NCBI RefSeq assembly: GCF_002303885.1
Contig: NZ_MRCM01000009.1
Location: forward strand, 124,001 to 188,000
Direction: 5' to 3'
Source: Flavobacterium sp. ACN2
GTDB taxonomy: Bacteria; Bacteroidota; Bacteroidia; Flavobacteriales; Flavobacteriaceae
Length of the DNA: 64,000 nt
Shown one piece after another: positions 35,378-43,674 of this stretch; the first letter of the stretch is position 1; each line of letters opens with the position of its first letter. The notes under the pieces are model-generated. The model saw only the letters and a list, made by a program, of their open reading frames with translations, was not told where the DNA came from and made no database searches. The position numbers were made by a program, and so were the translations under genes.

Positions 35378-36013
35378 TTGAAAGAATACCACGTAGAAAT
35401 AATCGATAAAAGTCAAAAAAACGCAAGCGAAATTATGGATCCTGTTTTTTGGAAAAAAGCAAATTGTTTAACCGATTTTACTTCGCCATGGAATAATCAT
35501 CCTGTCTTAAAGATTGAATTTCGTGCGCTTTGGGATTTAGATTATTTATATTTTAATTTTCAAGTTTTTGATTCAGAGATTTATATTGATAGAAAAGACA
35601 ATTCCACAGACAGTATTTGTAATTCGGATAGAGTAGAGCTGTTTTTTAGAAAAAATGAAAAACTAAGTCCGTATTATTGTTTGGAAATGGATGTAGATGC
35701 GCGTATTTTGGATTTTGAAGCTTATCCGAATTGGAATTTTGATTACAATTGGAAATGGCCAGAAAAACAGTTGGAAATACAGTCGGTAAAAGGACAAAAA
35801 TCGTTTACGGTTGCGGGATCAATTAGTATTGCGTCTTTAAAAGAATTGGATTTAATTCATGATAATATTATCGAAGCTGGAGTTTACCGAGCTAAATTTT
35901 CTAAAGATGAAAGCGGAAATTACGAACCAACTTGGATTACGTGGGTAGATCCTAATACCGCAGAACCGAATTTTCATATTCCTTCTTCTTTTGGGAAGTT
36001 TATCTTGAAGTAA
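35378..36013 (+). CDS. Carbohydrate-binding family 9-like protein
   Basis: The 211-residue protein is a single beta-sandwich domain, with IMDPVFWKKANCLTDF, a core RALWDLDYLYFNFQVFD, a DSICNSDRVELFF strand and a C-terminal TWITWVDPNTAEPNFHIP. This matches the CBM9-like family, which binds the ends of sugar chains and often appears in glycan loci. No signal peptide is visible, which is odd for a binding domain and may mean it acts in the cytoplasm. The start is a TTG at 35378 preceded by AAGAAGAAG; the next in-frame ATG (35435) would cut off the first strands. It lies between the two operator blocks and faces the lacI gene. Confidence 0.75.
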   Translation: MKEYHVEIIDKSQKNASEIMDPVFWKKANCLTDFTSPWNNHPVLKIEFRALWDLDYLYFNFQVFDSEIYIDRKDNSTDSICNSDRVELFFRKNEKLSPYYCLEMDVDARILDFEAYPNWNFDYNWKWPEKQLEIQSVKGQKSFTVAGSISIASLKELDLIHDNIIEAGVYRAKFSKDESGNYEPTWITWVDPNTAEPNFHIPSSFGKFILK

Positions 36014-36534
36014 AGTTTGCTGCAAAGGTGCAAAGGCACAAAGTTTTTTTACTTTTTTATTTGAATCTCGCAAAGTCGCAGAGGCGCAAAGTTTTTTTTA
36101 AGGGAAAATCTAATTTGAATTGTCTCCAGCTAAAGCTGGAGTTTGAATAGAGTAAAGAAATGGCTCTAGCCTAAATTATTATGTTTGGCTAAAGCTTTAA
36201 AAGGATTTTTTTGAATCTATTTTCAAACATAGCCCGTGGTCTCAACCACAGGAACACAATTAAGAAATCTGCGATCTTGGTTGAAGCCTCTACTATATCT
36301 CAATATGATTAAATTAAGAAAAAAAACAGCCCGCAGATTTAGCAGATTCAGCAGATTTTTTACTCATTTTTTCTGCGTAAATCTGCAAAATCTGCGAGAG
36401 ACTAAAAAAAAGCAAGTCCTTGGCTTAATGGTATTAAGCCGAGTCAGGATACGACAAAAGTATTGAAAGTATAAAAAAGACTTTGCGAGATTCAAAAAAA
36501 ACTTCGTGCCTTAGCGTCTTAGTGGCAAACCACA
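36014..36534. repeat. Repeat-filled gap between CBM9-like and LacI genes
   Basis: No gene was found. Several unrelated short-period arrays sit here: TGCAAAGG-like and CGCAAAGT/CGCAGAGG units of 8 bp (36017-36092), an AGCTAAAGCTGGAG word (about 36128), GCAGATTCA units of 9 bp with a facing complementary arm (36332-36400), and GCCTTAGC/GTCTTAGT units of 8 bp (about 36509-36530). Confidence 0.75.
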
Positions 36535-37575
36535 TTAGCTAACGTAAAAAGAAGCATTCTCTACATTGATAATATCAATAGGAAGCAAAATAGTTTCCGG
36601 AATGTCTTTTCTAAAGATAAAGTGATCTGCCAAAGTGCTTACACCTAAATAAGCTTGTCTTTTTTGATTTTGATGGATTAAGAAGTGAACCAATCCTTGA
36701 TTTAAAAAACTAACATTTTTATCAATTAAATCATAGCCAATCAAAGCGATCTTTTTGTCTGTTACGTTTGAAAGTGTAGAGGCAATTTGGTAAGCTTTTG
36801 AAGTGGTAATGAAAATGCCACTTAAATCTGGATTTTCATTTATGAAAGCTGGTAGCTTAGTTTCAATGTTGGAATATTTCAGTTTTAAAGTGGTTAAAGA
36901 GAAATTAGAAAGGTTTTTTTCTTCAAAATAACTTCTAAAGCCGCGTTCTTTTTCCTGCATGTGAACAGCATTTTTAAGACTTTCATCAATATGTATAATC
37001 GCAATTTGCCCTTTTGGAAGAATCAGATTCATTAAACTAGCGGCAACACGGCCGCTTTTGTATAAATCTTGTCCCACAAAACTTTTAATAGAAGAGGATT
37101 CTACCTGGTTATTGAAAGTGTTAACCATAATCCCTAATTCGTCATATTGATTTATGATTTCGATGGTTTCCTTATGAAAAAGTGGAGTCAATAAAACAGC
37201 ATCTGGCGATTGCGATATAATAGTTTCATTTGTCTTTAAAAAAGATTTGGTGCTTTCTGGATTAAAGTAATGTATTTCTATAACAACATTGTAGGCTTTA
37301 AATTCTGTAATGGCATCCTGAATTCCGTTAACACAAGGAAGCCAGTACGGGTCAAAAACAGGATCTGGAAGTAAAACGCAAATACGGTATACTTTGGTGC
37401 TTTTCAGATTTCGTGCAATTAAGTTGGGCTCGTAATCAATAACATTCAAAACTTCATTGATTTTTTCGAGTGCAGCAGGAGATACTTTTCCTCTATTGTG
37501 CAGCACACGGTCTACAGTTCCTTTAGAAACTCCAGCCATTTGTGCTATATCCTTAATTGTGTACTTTTTGTCCAT
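36535..37575 (-). CDS. LacI-family transcriptional regulator
   Basis: The 346-residue protein has an N-terminal LacI-type helix-turn-helix (about 4-25: YTIKDIAQMAGVSKGTVDRV) and the hinge-region LHNRGKVSPAALEKI. A type-1 periplasmic-binding effector domain (about 60-346) includes ICVLLPDPVFDPYWLPCVNG and KIALIGYDLIDKN. It lies between the two arms of the glycan locus, divergent from the kinase operon. Two pairs of palindromes typical of LacI-family sites lie upstream of susC and of the kinase; it is the obvious candidate to bind them. Because the sites are upstream of the promoters, activation is as possible as repression. The ligand is unknown, perhaps a phosphorylated or free amino sugar. 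Confidence 0.92.
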   Translation of the reverse strand: MDKKYTIKDIAQMAGVSKGTVDRVLHNRGKVSPAALEKINEVLNVIDYEPNLIARNLKSTKVYRICVLLPDPVFDPYWLPCVNGIQDAITEFKAYNVVIEIHYFNPESTKSFLKTNETIISQSPDAVLLTPLFHKETIEIINQYDELGIMVNTFNNQVESSSIKSFVGQDLYKSGRVAASLMNLILPKGQIAIIHIDESLKNAVHMQEKERGFRSYFEEKNLSNFSLTTLKLKYSNIETKLPAFINENPDLSGIFITTSKAYQIASTLSNVTDKKIALIGYDLIDKNVSFLNQGLVHFLIHQNQKRQAYLGVSTLADHFIFRKDIPETILLPIDIINVENASFYVS

Positions 37576-37580
37576 ATAGA

Positions 37581-37588
37581 CAAATATA
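37581..37588 (-). promoter_or_regulatory. -7 promoter element of the lacI gene, five bases before the ATG
   Basis: The minus strand reads TATATTTG, an exact TAnnTTTG match, ending five bases before the ATG at 37575. Transcription would therefore start at or next to the initiation codon. No TTG was found at the normal spacing. Confidence 0.5.
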
Positions 37589-37634
37589 AAAACTTTGAGT
37601 TAATAAACGCATTTTTTGTGTAAGAATTAATAAA

Positions 37635-37671
37635 TGTGCTCGAGAACATAAAAATAGTGTGTTCGAGCACA
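37635..37671. promoter_or_regulatory. LacI-type operator pair between lacI and the kinase operon
   Basis: TGTGCTCGAGAACA (37635-37648) and TGTGTTCGAGCACA (37658-37671) are 23 bp apart centre to centre. Both half-sites and spacing equal the reverse complement of the pair upstream of susC. The pair can serve the lacI gene and the kinase operon. Confidence 0.85.
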
Positions 37672-37686
37672 TTTTTATATTTTTTC

Positions 37687-37717
37687 TTGTTTTATAAAAA
37701 TATAATCTCTAGTTTCG
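37687..37717 (+). promoter_or_regulatory. Kinase operon promoter in the duplicated block
   Basis: TTG (37687-37689), 20-bp spacer, then TAGTTTCG (37710-37717), one base from the -7 consensus. It lies 16 bp after the second operator and about 90 bases before the GTG start at 37807. Sequence and spacing repeat those of the susC promoter. Confidence 0.7.
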
Positions 37718-37806
37718 TGAAATAAAAACCGAAAAACTAAAATAAATCTATAACCAAATAATGCTTTAATTTATTGAAATAAAGTATTTTAATACAAAGT
37801 GTTTAA

Positions 37807-38898
37807 GTGAAAAAAATTACCTCATTAGCTCCCGGCCGAACCTGTCTTTTTGGAGATCATCAAGATTATTTAGGGTTGCCTGTTATAGCCTGTGCGATAG
37901 ATCGAAATATTAAATTAATTGCAAAAGAAAATCAGGCCAAAACTTTTGTTCTGAATATGGTTGATATTAATGAAATTAGAGTTGTCGATATATACGAGGC
38001 TTTCGAAAAATTAGAACCGAGAGATTATTTTGCATCTGCTTTGCGAGTATTGCGAAGATATGGCTGTGAACCTAAATCGGGTTACGATATTACAATTACT
38101 GGAGATATTCCGATTAATTCGGGAACATCGAGTTCGTCGGCTTTGCTGATGGCTTGGATTCGTTTCCTGATAGAAGCTTTCGGAATTGATCAAGAAGTTA
38201 CGCCTGAATTTCTTTCTAAATTAGGTTACGAATCTGAAGTTGTAGAACATGGAGAACCTGGCGGAATGATGGATCATTTTAGTATTGGCGTTGGAAATAT
38301 CGTTTATATTAATACCAGAAAACCGTTTTCTTTTAATGTAATAGGAACGGGGTTAAAAGGTTTAATTACTGGAGTTTCAGGTGTTCCAAAAGAAACTATT
38401 GGATTGCTTGGCGAATTAAAAGGAAATGCTTTAATGGCAATTGATATTGTGAAGCAAAACTATCCGCAGTTTGACTTGAATTCATCTGAAATAGAGGATT
38501 TGGATAAATATAGAAATTGTCTTCCAGATCGTCTAATTCCGTTTTTTGAAGCAGCCATTAGAAATTATTATTTTACCAAAGAAGCTTTAAAGGAATTTGA
38601 AAAACCAGTTTTAGATCTTAAAAAAATAGGTGCTTTAATGAATGGGCATCATGAAATTTTACGCGATTTGCTGAAAATAACCGTTCCAAGAATTGATGCA
38701 ATGATTAATGCGGCCTTAAAAGCAGGTGCATACGGAGCAAAAATTGTGGGTTCTGGCGGTGGCGGAAGCATTGTGGTGATCGCTGATCCAAAAAATGAAG
38801 ATGGGGTTATTAAGGCGATTTTACACGCAGGAGCACAAGAAGCTTATGCGGTAAATGTTGATCCGGGAGTACGAATTATTGATAATATTGAAAATTAA
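37807..38898 (+). CDS. GHMP-family sugar kinase (galactokinase-like)
   Basis: The 363-residue kinase has GHMP motif 1 LAPGRTCLFGDHQDYLG (about 7-23, matching the galactokinase signature), motif 2 INSGTSSSSALLMAW (ATP loop, about 103-117) and motif 3 AKIVGSGGGGSIVVI (about 315-329). EPGGMMDHFSIGVG between them fits a sugar-1-kinase active-site loop. It likely makes a sugar-1-phosphate, for example from an N-acetylhexosamine, galactose or a related sugar. The start is a GTG; the sequence LAPGR begins seven codons later as in galactokinases, and no in-frame ATG precedes it. The nucleotidyltransferase gene follows after six bases, suggesting the two act in sequence. Family sure; substrate open. 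Confidence 0.82.
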   Translation: MKKITSLAPGRTCLFGDHQDYLGLPVIACAIDRNIKLIAKENQAKTFVLNMVDINEIRVVDIYEAFEKLEPRDYFASALRVLRRYGCEPKSGYDITITGDIPINSGTSSSSALLMAWIRFLIEAFGIDQEVTPEFLSKLGYESEVVEHGEPGGMMDHFSIGVGNIVYINTRKPFSFNVIGTGLKGLITGVSGVPKETIGLLGELKGNALMAIDIVKQNYPQFDLNSSEIEDLDKYRNCLPDRLIPFFEAAIRNYYFTKEALKEFEKPVLDLKKIGALMNGHHEILRDLLKITVPRIDAMINAALKAGAYGAKIVGSGGGGSIVVIADPKNEDGVIKAILHAGAQEAYAVNVDPGVRIIDNIEN

Positions 38899-38904
38899 AA
38901 TAAA

Positions 38905-39786
38905 ATGCACGACAATTTAGTGATTCTAGCTGGTGGAGCATCTTCTCGTATGAAAAAAGAAGCGGTTACCAATAATCTTTCTCCTGAAGAAATTGCGCAG
39001 GCCAACGAAAGAAGTAAAGGTTTAATAGGGGTTGGCGCAAGCGGAAGACCGCTGTTGGATTATCTTTTGTGGAATGCAAAAAAAGCAGGCTATAAAAACA
39101 TTTATATTATAATAGGTGAGCAGGGAGAATTGTTTAAAGAGTTTTACGGAAGTAAAATGAAGGATAATGATTTTCATGGATTGAACATCTCATTTGCGAT
39201 TCAATATATTCCTGAAGGAAGAGTGAAGCCTTTTGGAACTGCAGACGCTTTGTTTCAGGCAGTAGAGCAATATCCAGAATTGAATTCGCAGTTTTATTCG
39301 GTTTGTAATAGCGATAATTTGTATTCGGCTGAAGCATTGCGTGCTTTAAGAGAAACTGAAAGTCCGAATGCTTTTATTAGTTACGATCGCGATGCAATGG
39401 ATTTTCCGCTGGAGCGTATTTCTCGTTTTGCAATTGCAAAATTAGATGCAAATAATCAGCTTTTGGATATTTTAGAAAAGCCTTCAGAAGAGGATTTGGA
39501 ACAATATAAAGATGCAGAAGGAAAGATCCGTGTGAGTATGAATGCTTTTAAGTTTAATGGAAAGACCTTATATGTACATCTTAAAAATTGTCCAGTGCAT
39601 CCAGGGCGTGATGAAAAGGAGCTTCCAACAGTGCTTTTGAACTCCGTTAAGGAAAATCCGAATACAACGATCGGAATTCCGTTTTCGGAGCATGTTCCAG
39701 ACCTAACAGCCAAAGAAGATATTGCCGATGTAAAAACATATTTGGCAAAATATTACCCTGATTTAAACTGGAATAGCAAAAATTAA
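38905..39786 (+). CDS. Sugar-phosphate nucleotidyltransferase-like protein
   Basis: The 293-residue protein has the N-terminal nucleotide-binding signature LVILAGGASSRMKKE (about 5-19). VCNSDNLYSAEAL (near residue 133) supplies the metal-binding aspartate region, and FGTADALFQAVEQ resembles sugar-nucleotide pyrophosphorylases. An insert between the signature and the core (about 20-42, NNLSPEEIAQANERSKG) is unlike standard RmlA or GalU. It probably transfers an NMP to the sugar-1-phosphate made by the kinase six bases upstream. Which nucleotide and sugar are used cannot be read here. No RmlA-type allosteric domain is evident. Confidence 0.72.
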   Translation: MHDNLVILAGGASSRMKKEAVTNNLSPEEIAQANERSKGLIGVGASGRPLLDYLLWNAKKAGYKNIYIIIGEQGELFKEFYGSKMKDNDFHGLNISFAIQYIPEGRVKPFGTADALFQAVEQYPELNSQFYSVCNSDNLYSAEALRALRETESPNAFISYDRDAMDFPLERISRFAIAKLDANNQLLDILEKPSEEDLEQYKDAEGKIRVSMNAFKFNGKTLYVHLKNCPVHPGRDEKELPTVLLNSVKENPNTTIGIPFSEHVPDLTAKEDIADVKTYLAKYYPDLNWNSKN

Positions 39787-39831
39787 CAAAACTTTCATAT
39801 CTAAATTAGAGAATAAGGAAATTTAATGTAG

Positions 39832-39839
39832 TACTTTTG
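39832..39839 (+). promoter_or_regulatory. -7 promoter word upstream of the sugar permease
   Basis: TACTTTTG matches TAnnTTTG, 112 bases before the permease ATG. No TTG lies at the right distance. It could be an internal promoter allowing permease and NagB expression apart from the kinase pair. Confidence 0.4.
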
Positions 39840-39951
39840 TTTTGCAAAAAAAATGCAGATATTTGCATAAATTACGCAATCAATAATGTGAGAGTTGATT
39901 CTAATTTAGATTTTGAATTAAATAAATCTATAAGCTAATCAACCAAAAATT

Positions 39952-41331
39952 ATGACAAACATTCAAAGTACATTACAGGTAGAGAAAAAAAGTGCCATTG
40001 TTCCGATGGTAATTTTAACCTTATTGTTTTTTATTCTAGGATTCGTAACCTGGCTTAACGGACCATTAATTCCGTTTTTTGAATTAGCCTGCGAACTAAC
40101 TTCTTCGCAAGCTTATTTTGTGACTTTCGCATTTTATATTGCCTACTTCGTAATGGCAGTTCCTTCTTCTTATATTATTGAAAAAGTTGGATATAAAAAC
40201 GGAATTTCTTTAGGATTGCTAATTATCGCCGCAGGAGCTTTTATGTTTTATCCAGCGGCTTCTAGTCGTACTTTTCTTTTGTTTTTATTGGCCTTATTTG
40301 TAATGGGAACTGGTTTGGCGGTTTTACAGACAGCATCAAACCCATATGTTGTAGTAATTGGGCCTAGAGAAAGTGCAGCTGCAAGAATCAGTGTTTTAGG
40401 AATTGCAAATAAACTAGCTGGATTCGTAGCGCCAATCGTTCTTACGGTTTTGGTTTTGTCTAATATGAAGGACTTTACCGCAGACAAAATTGCGGCGATG
40501 GATGAAGTTGCAAAAACTACTGCGTTAAATTCTCTTGCTTTGCAATTACAAACACCGTATCTTTATATGGGGTTGATTATTACTATTTTAGCTTTGATGG
40601 TGAAATTTTCTCCTCTTCCAGAAATTGATTTGGATGAAGAAGGAAATGTTTCGAATTTAAGTGTTTTTCAACAGATTAAAAATGCATTTAAATATCCACA
40701 GCTTGTTTTGGGAGTAATTACTTTAATGTTGTATTTGTCTGCCGAAGTTTTGGCGGGAGATTCTATTGGAGCTTTCGGAAAACAGCTTGGAGTTTATGGT
40801 GAAGAAGGGAATTTCTATCTTAAACTAACCTCATTTACCATGTCGGCAATGGTTATCGGATACGTTCTTGGAATAGTATTGATCCCTAAATATCTTTCTC
40901 AGGTCACTGCTTTAAAAGTGTCAGGAATATTGGGCTTGGTGCTGGTTTTGGCAATTGTTTTGATTTCGCCAAAAATAATGATTGCAGTTCCTGGGACTCC
41001 AAATATACCATTGGTAATACTTTTAGTAGCGCTTTTAGGATTGGCAAATGCATTGTGCTGGCCAGCAATATGGCCAATGGCTTTGCAGGATTTAGGAGGT
41101 TATACAAAGATTGGTAGTGCTATTTTGATTATGGGAATTATCGGTGGAGCAGTTTTTCCACTGTTTTACGGAATGATTACTGAAAGCATCAATTCTGCAA
41201 ATATTGCAAAAAATATGCAAGGCGTTTCAAAAAGCGGTAATCAGTTGGCGTATTTAATGTTATTACCATCTTATGCAATGATTTTGTTTTATGCTGTAAA
41301 AGGACATAAGTACAGGAAATGGAATAGTTGA
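39952..41331 (+). CDS. MFS sugar permease of the FucP/NagP type
   Basis: The 459-residue protein has about 12 transmembrane helices and features of the FucP/GluP/NagP subfamily. These are FFILGFVTWLNGPLIPFF in helix 1, the short loop YIIEKVGYKNGISLGL, and TGLAVLQTASNPYVVVIGP in helix 4. It imports a monosaccharide with protons across the inner membrane. In Bacteroidota related NagP proteins carry N-acetylglucosamine, which would match the NagB domain gene 24 bases downstream. The sugar is therefore inferred as an N-acetylhexosamine. A 165-base gap with a possible promoter separates it from the nucleotidyltransferase gene. Confidence 0.88.
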   Translation: MTNIQSTLQVEKKSAIVPMVILTLLFFILGFVTWLNGPLIPFFELACELTSSQAYFVTFAFYIAYFVMAVPSSYIIEKVGYKNGISLGLLIIAAGAFMFYPAASSRTFLLFLLALFVMGTGLAVLQTASNPYVVVIGPRESAAARISVLGIANKLAGFVAPIVLTVLVLSNMKDFTADKIAAMDEVAKTTALNSLALQLQTPYLYMGLIITILALMVKFSPLPEIDLDEEGNVSNLSVFQQIKNAFKYPQLVLGVITLMLYLSAEVLAGDSIGAFGKQLGVYGEEGNFYLKLTSFTMSAMVIGYVLGIVLIPKYLSQVTALKVSGILGLVLVLAIVLISPKIMIAVPGTPNIPLVILLVALLGLANALCWPAIWPMALQDLGGYTKIGSAILIMGIIGGAVFPLFYGMITESINSANIAKNMQGVSKSGNQLAYLMLLPSYAMILFYAVKGHKYRKWNS

Positions 41332-41355
41332 ACAAAAATAAAAAATTAATATATC

Positions 41356-43284
41356 ATGTTAAAAAGTAAAATCGACAAAGCAACAGGTTTCGAAAAACGA
41401 TTCGAAAACATTAATACAGTTGTTTTTGAAAACTCAACAGATGCTTCAAAAGAAGTAGCGCAAGAAATTGCAGCATTAATCAAAGAAAAAGAAAAAGAAG
41501 GAAAGCCATGTATTCTTGGTTTGGCAACAGGTTCTTCTCCAAAAGGATTATATGCCGAATTAGTGCGTCTGCACAAAGAAGAAGGTTTGAGTTTTAAAAA
41601 CGTAATCAGTTTTAACTTGGATGAATATTATCCAATGGAACCCAATTCAATCAACAGTTATGTTCGTTTCATGAAGGAACTTTTGTTTGATCATGTCGAT
41701 ATTTTACCTGAAAACGCTCATGTTCCAGACGGACTTTTAACAAAAGAACAAATTGCAGATTATTGCCACGAATATGAAGCTAAAATTGAAGCTTTAGGCG
41801 GAATCGATCTTCAGATTCTTGGAATTGGAGGAAACGGACACATCGGATTTAATGAGTCTGGTTCGCTTCAAAACTCTAAAACTCGTTTAGTGGCTTTAGA
41901 TCATATTACAAGAGTTGCGGCAAGTAAAGATTTCTTTGGTTTAAATAATACGCCAAGAACTGCAATTACACTTGGAGTTAAAAAAATCATGGAAGCAAAA
42001 AGAGTAATCTTATTGGCTTGGGGAGAGGGAAAAGCAAACATTGTAAAAAGATCTGTTGAGGACGAAGTTACAAACCGAGTTCCAGCTTCATTTTTGCAAG
42101 AGCATAATAATGCTGTTTTTATCTTAGACAAAGAAGCTTCTTCAAAATTAACGAGAGTTAATAAACCTTGGCTGGTAGAAAAAATCGTTTGGACAGATAA
42201 ATTAACTCGTAAAGCAGTTTTAGGATTGGCATTAGATCTTAAAAAACCAATTTTAATGCTTACTGATGCAGATTATATCGAAAACGGTATGAGTGATTTG
42301 TTGGCAGATTCTGGTCCAGCTTACGATACTAACATTAAAATATTTAATAAATTACAAAACACAATTACAGGTTGGCCAGGTGGAAAACCAAATGCAGACG
42401 ACTCAAACCGTCCAGAAAGAGCCGAGCCAGCTAAAAAACGTGTATTGATCTTCAGTCCGCACCCAGATGATGATATTATTAGTATGGGAGGAACGTTCAT
42501 GCGTTTGCAAGAGCAAGGACATGAGGTGCATGTTGCTTATCAAACATCTGGAAACATTGCCGTTGCTGATGATGAAGCGCTTCGTTTTGCAAGATTTGTG
42601 ATTGATTACAACGAGAAATTCGGAATCAAAAGTGCAGAGGCAGATAGTATTTACAAAAAGGCAGAAGCATTCTTGCAGAACAAAAAGAACAGCGAAATTG
42701 ATATTCCAGAAGTTCGTTACATTAAAGGTTTAATCAGAAAAGGAGAGGCGAGAGCTACAAGTCATTTTGTTGGTCTTCCAGACGAGCAGATTCACTTTAT
42801 GGAATTGCCTTTCTATGAAACAGGTACAATCGAGAAAAAACCAATCGGACCAGAAGATGTTCAGTTGACAGTTGATTTAATTGAGAAAATTAAACCGCAC
42901 CAGATTTACGCAGCGGGAGATTTAGCAGATCCACACGGAACGCACAAAGTTTGTTTGGATGCAATTTTTGAGGCAGTAAAAGTTTTAAAACCAAAAGAAT
43001 TCATGAACGATTGCTGGTTATGGTTATACCGTGGAGCTTGGCAAGAATGGGGAATTGACGAAGTTGAAATGGCTGTTCCAATGAGTCCAGATCAGGTTTT
43101 GGAAAAACGTCACGGAATCTTCAAGCACCAATCTCAAAAAGATGGAGTTGTTTTCCAAGGAACAGATGCAAGAGAGTTCTGGCAGAGAGCAGAAGACAGA
43201 AACCGCGAAACAGCAGAATTGTACCACCAATTAGGTTTAGCAACGTATGCTGCAATGGAAGCTTTCGTGAGATGGCACTACTAA
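41356..43284 (+). CDS. nagB: Glucosamine-6-phosphate deaminase fused to PIG-L/LmbE-type deacetylase domain
   Basis: The 642-residue protein joins two domains. The NagB part (about 15-300) has LGLATGSSPKGLY, FNLDEYYPM (catalytic Asp) and GIGGNGHIGFNES (catalytic His and Glu), and converts glucosamine-6-phosphate to fructose-6-phosphate and ammonia. The E. coli loop has Asp where this has Asn, a change also seen in Firmicutes NagB. From about residue 360 a PIG-L/LmbE-type domain begins with RVLIFSPHPDDDIISMGG, a zinc site (PHPDDD), and includes AAGDLADPHGTHK. PIG-L proteins remove acetyl groups from GlcNAc-type sugars. The fusion may combine deacetylation and deamination. It is the last gene of the operon, followed by repeats and a terminator. 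Confidence 0.88.
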   Translation: MLKSKIDKATGFEKRFENINTVVFENSTDASKEVAQEIAALIKEKEKEGKPCILGLATGSSPKGLYAELVRLHKEEGLSFKNVISFNLDEYYPMEPNSINSYVRFMKELLFDHVDILPENAHVPDGLLTKEQIADYCHEYEAKIEALGGIDLQILGIGGNGHIGFNESGSLQNSKTRLVALDHITRVAASKDFFGLNNTPRTAITLGVKKIMEAKRVILLAWGEGKANIVKRSVEDEVTNRVPASFLQEHNNAVFILDKEASSKLTRVNKPWLVEKIVWTDKLTRKAVLGLALDLKKPILMLTDADYIENGMSDLLADSGPAYDTNIKIFNKLQNTITGWPGGKPNADDSNRPERAEPAKKRVLIFSPHPDDDIISMGGTFMRLQEQGHEVHVAYQTSGNIAVADDEALRFARFVIDYNEKFGIKSAEADSIYKKAEAFLQNKKNSEIDIPEVRYIKGLIRKGEARATSHFVGLPDEQIHFMELPFYETGTIEKKPIGPEDVQLTVDLIEKIKPHQIYAAGDLADPHGTHKVCLDAIFEAVKVLKPKEFMNDCWLWLYRGAWQEWGIDEVEMAVPMSPDQVLEKRHGIFKHQSQKDGVVFQGTDAREFWQRAEDRNRETAELYHQLGLATYAAMEAFVRWHY

Positions 43285-43500
43285 GATGCTAAGGTTCTGA
43301 GATGCTAAGATGCTAAGTTTTTTTAGCTTTTTTAGAAATTAGTAATAAGTCTTAAATGATATTTTTGAAGCAGGAAGAGGGAACGCAAATAAGTTCTTTT
43401 TTCTTGCTTCTTTTTTTTTAAAGAGGCTAAGGTTCTGAGATACTAAGGTTCTAAGTTTTTTTTAAGATGCTAAGGGTTTAAGATTCTGAGGTTCTAAGTT
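43285..43500. repeat. 8-bp-period repeats after the nagB operon
   Basis: Units AGATGCTA, AGGTTCTG, AGATACTA and AGGTTCTA are arranged in 8-bp steps at 43283-43318 and again at 43428-43500. They are the same family as 9958-10120 and 56764-56899. No gene is seen here. Confidence 0.8.
43368..43419 (+). terminator. Terminator hairpin after the nagB operon
   Basis: The left arm 43368-43385 (GAAGCAGGAAGAGGGAAC) pairs with 43393-43410 (GTTCTTTTTTCTTGCTTC) using several G-T wobbles, followed by a run of T. Confidence 0.7.
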
Positions 43501-43674
43501 TTCTAATCTTTGATTGGGTAATCTGTGAGAATCCTTTTTTATCTGTGGCAAATAAATAATAAGCTTGCTAAGTTTTAGTTTTTATGTTCGATTTTATTTT
43601 AACTGTAAACTGCGACTGCGACTGAAAACTATTTTTTAATCTGTGGTAAATAAATAATAGCTTTGCAACTAATT

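Noticed and set aside
35221..35409. Short plus-strand reading of 62 residues before the CBM9-like gene
   Set aside because: It runs through a terminator-like hairpin, overlaps the CBM9-like start in another frame, begins with a GTG and has no family-like sequence.
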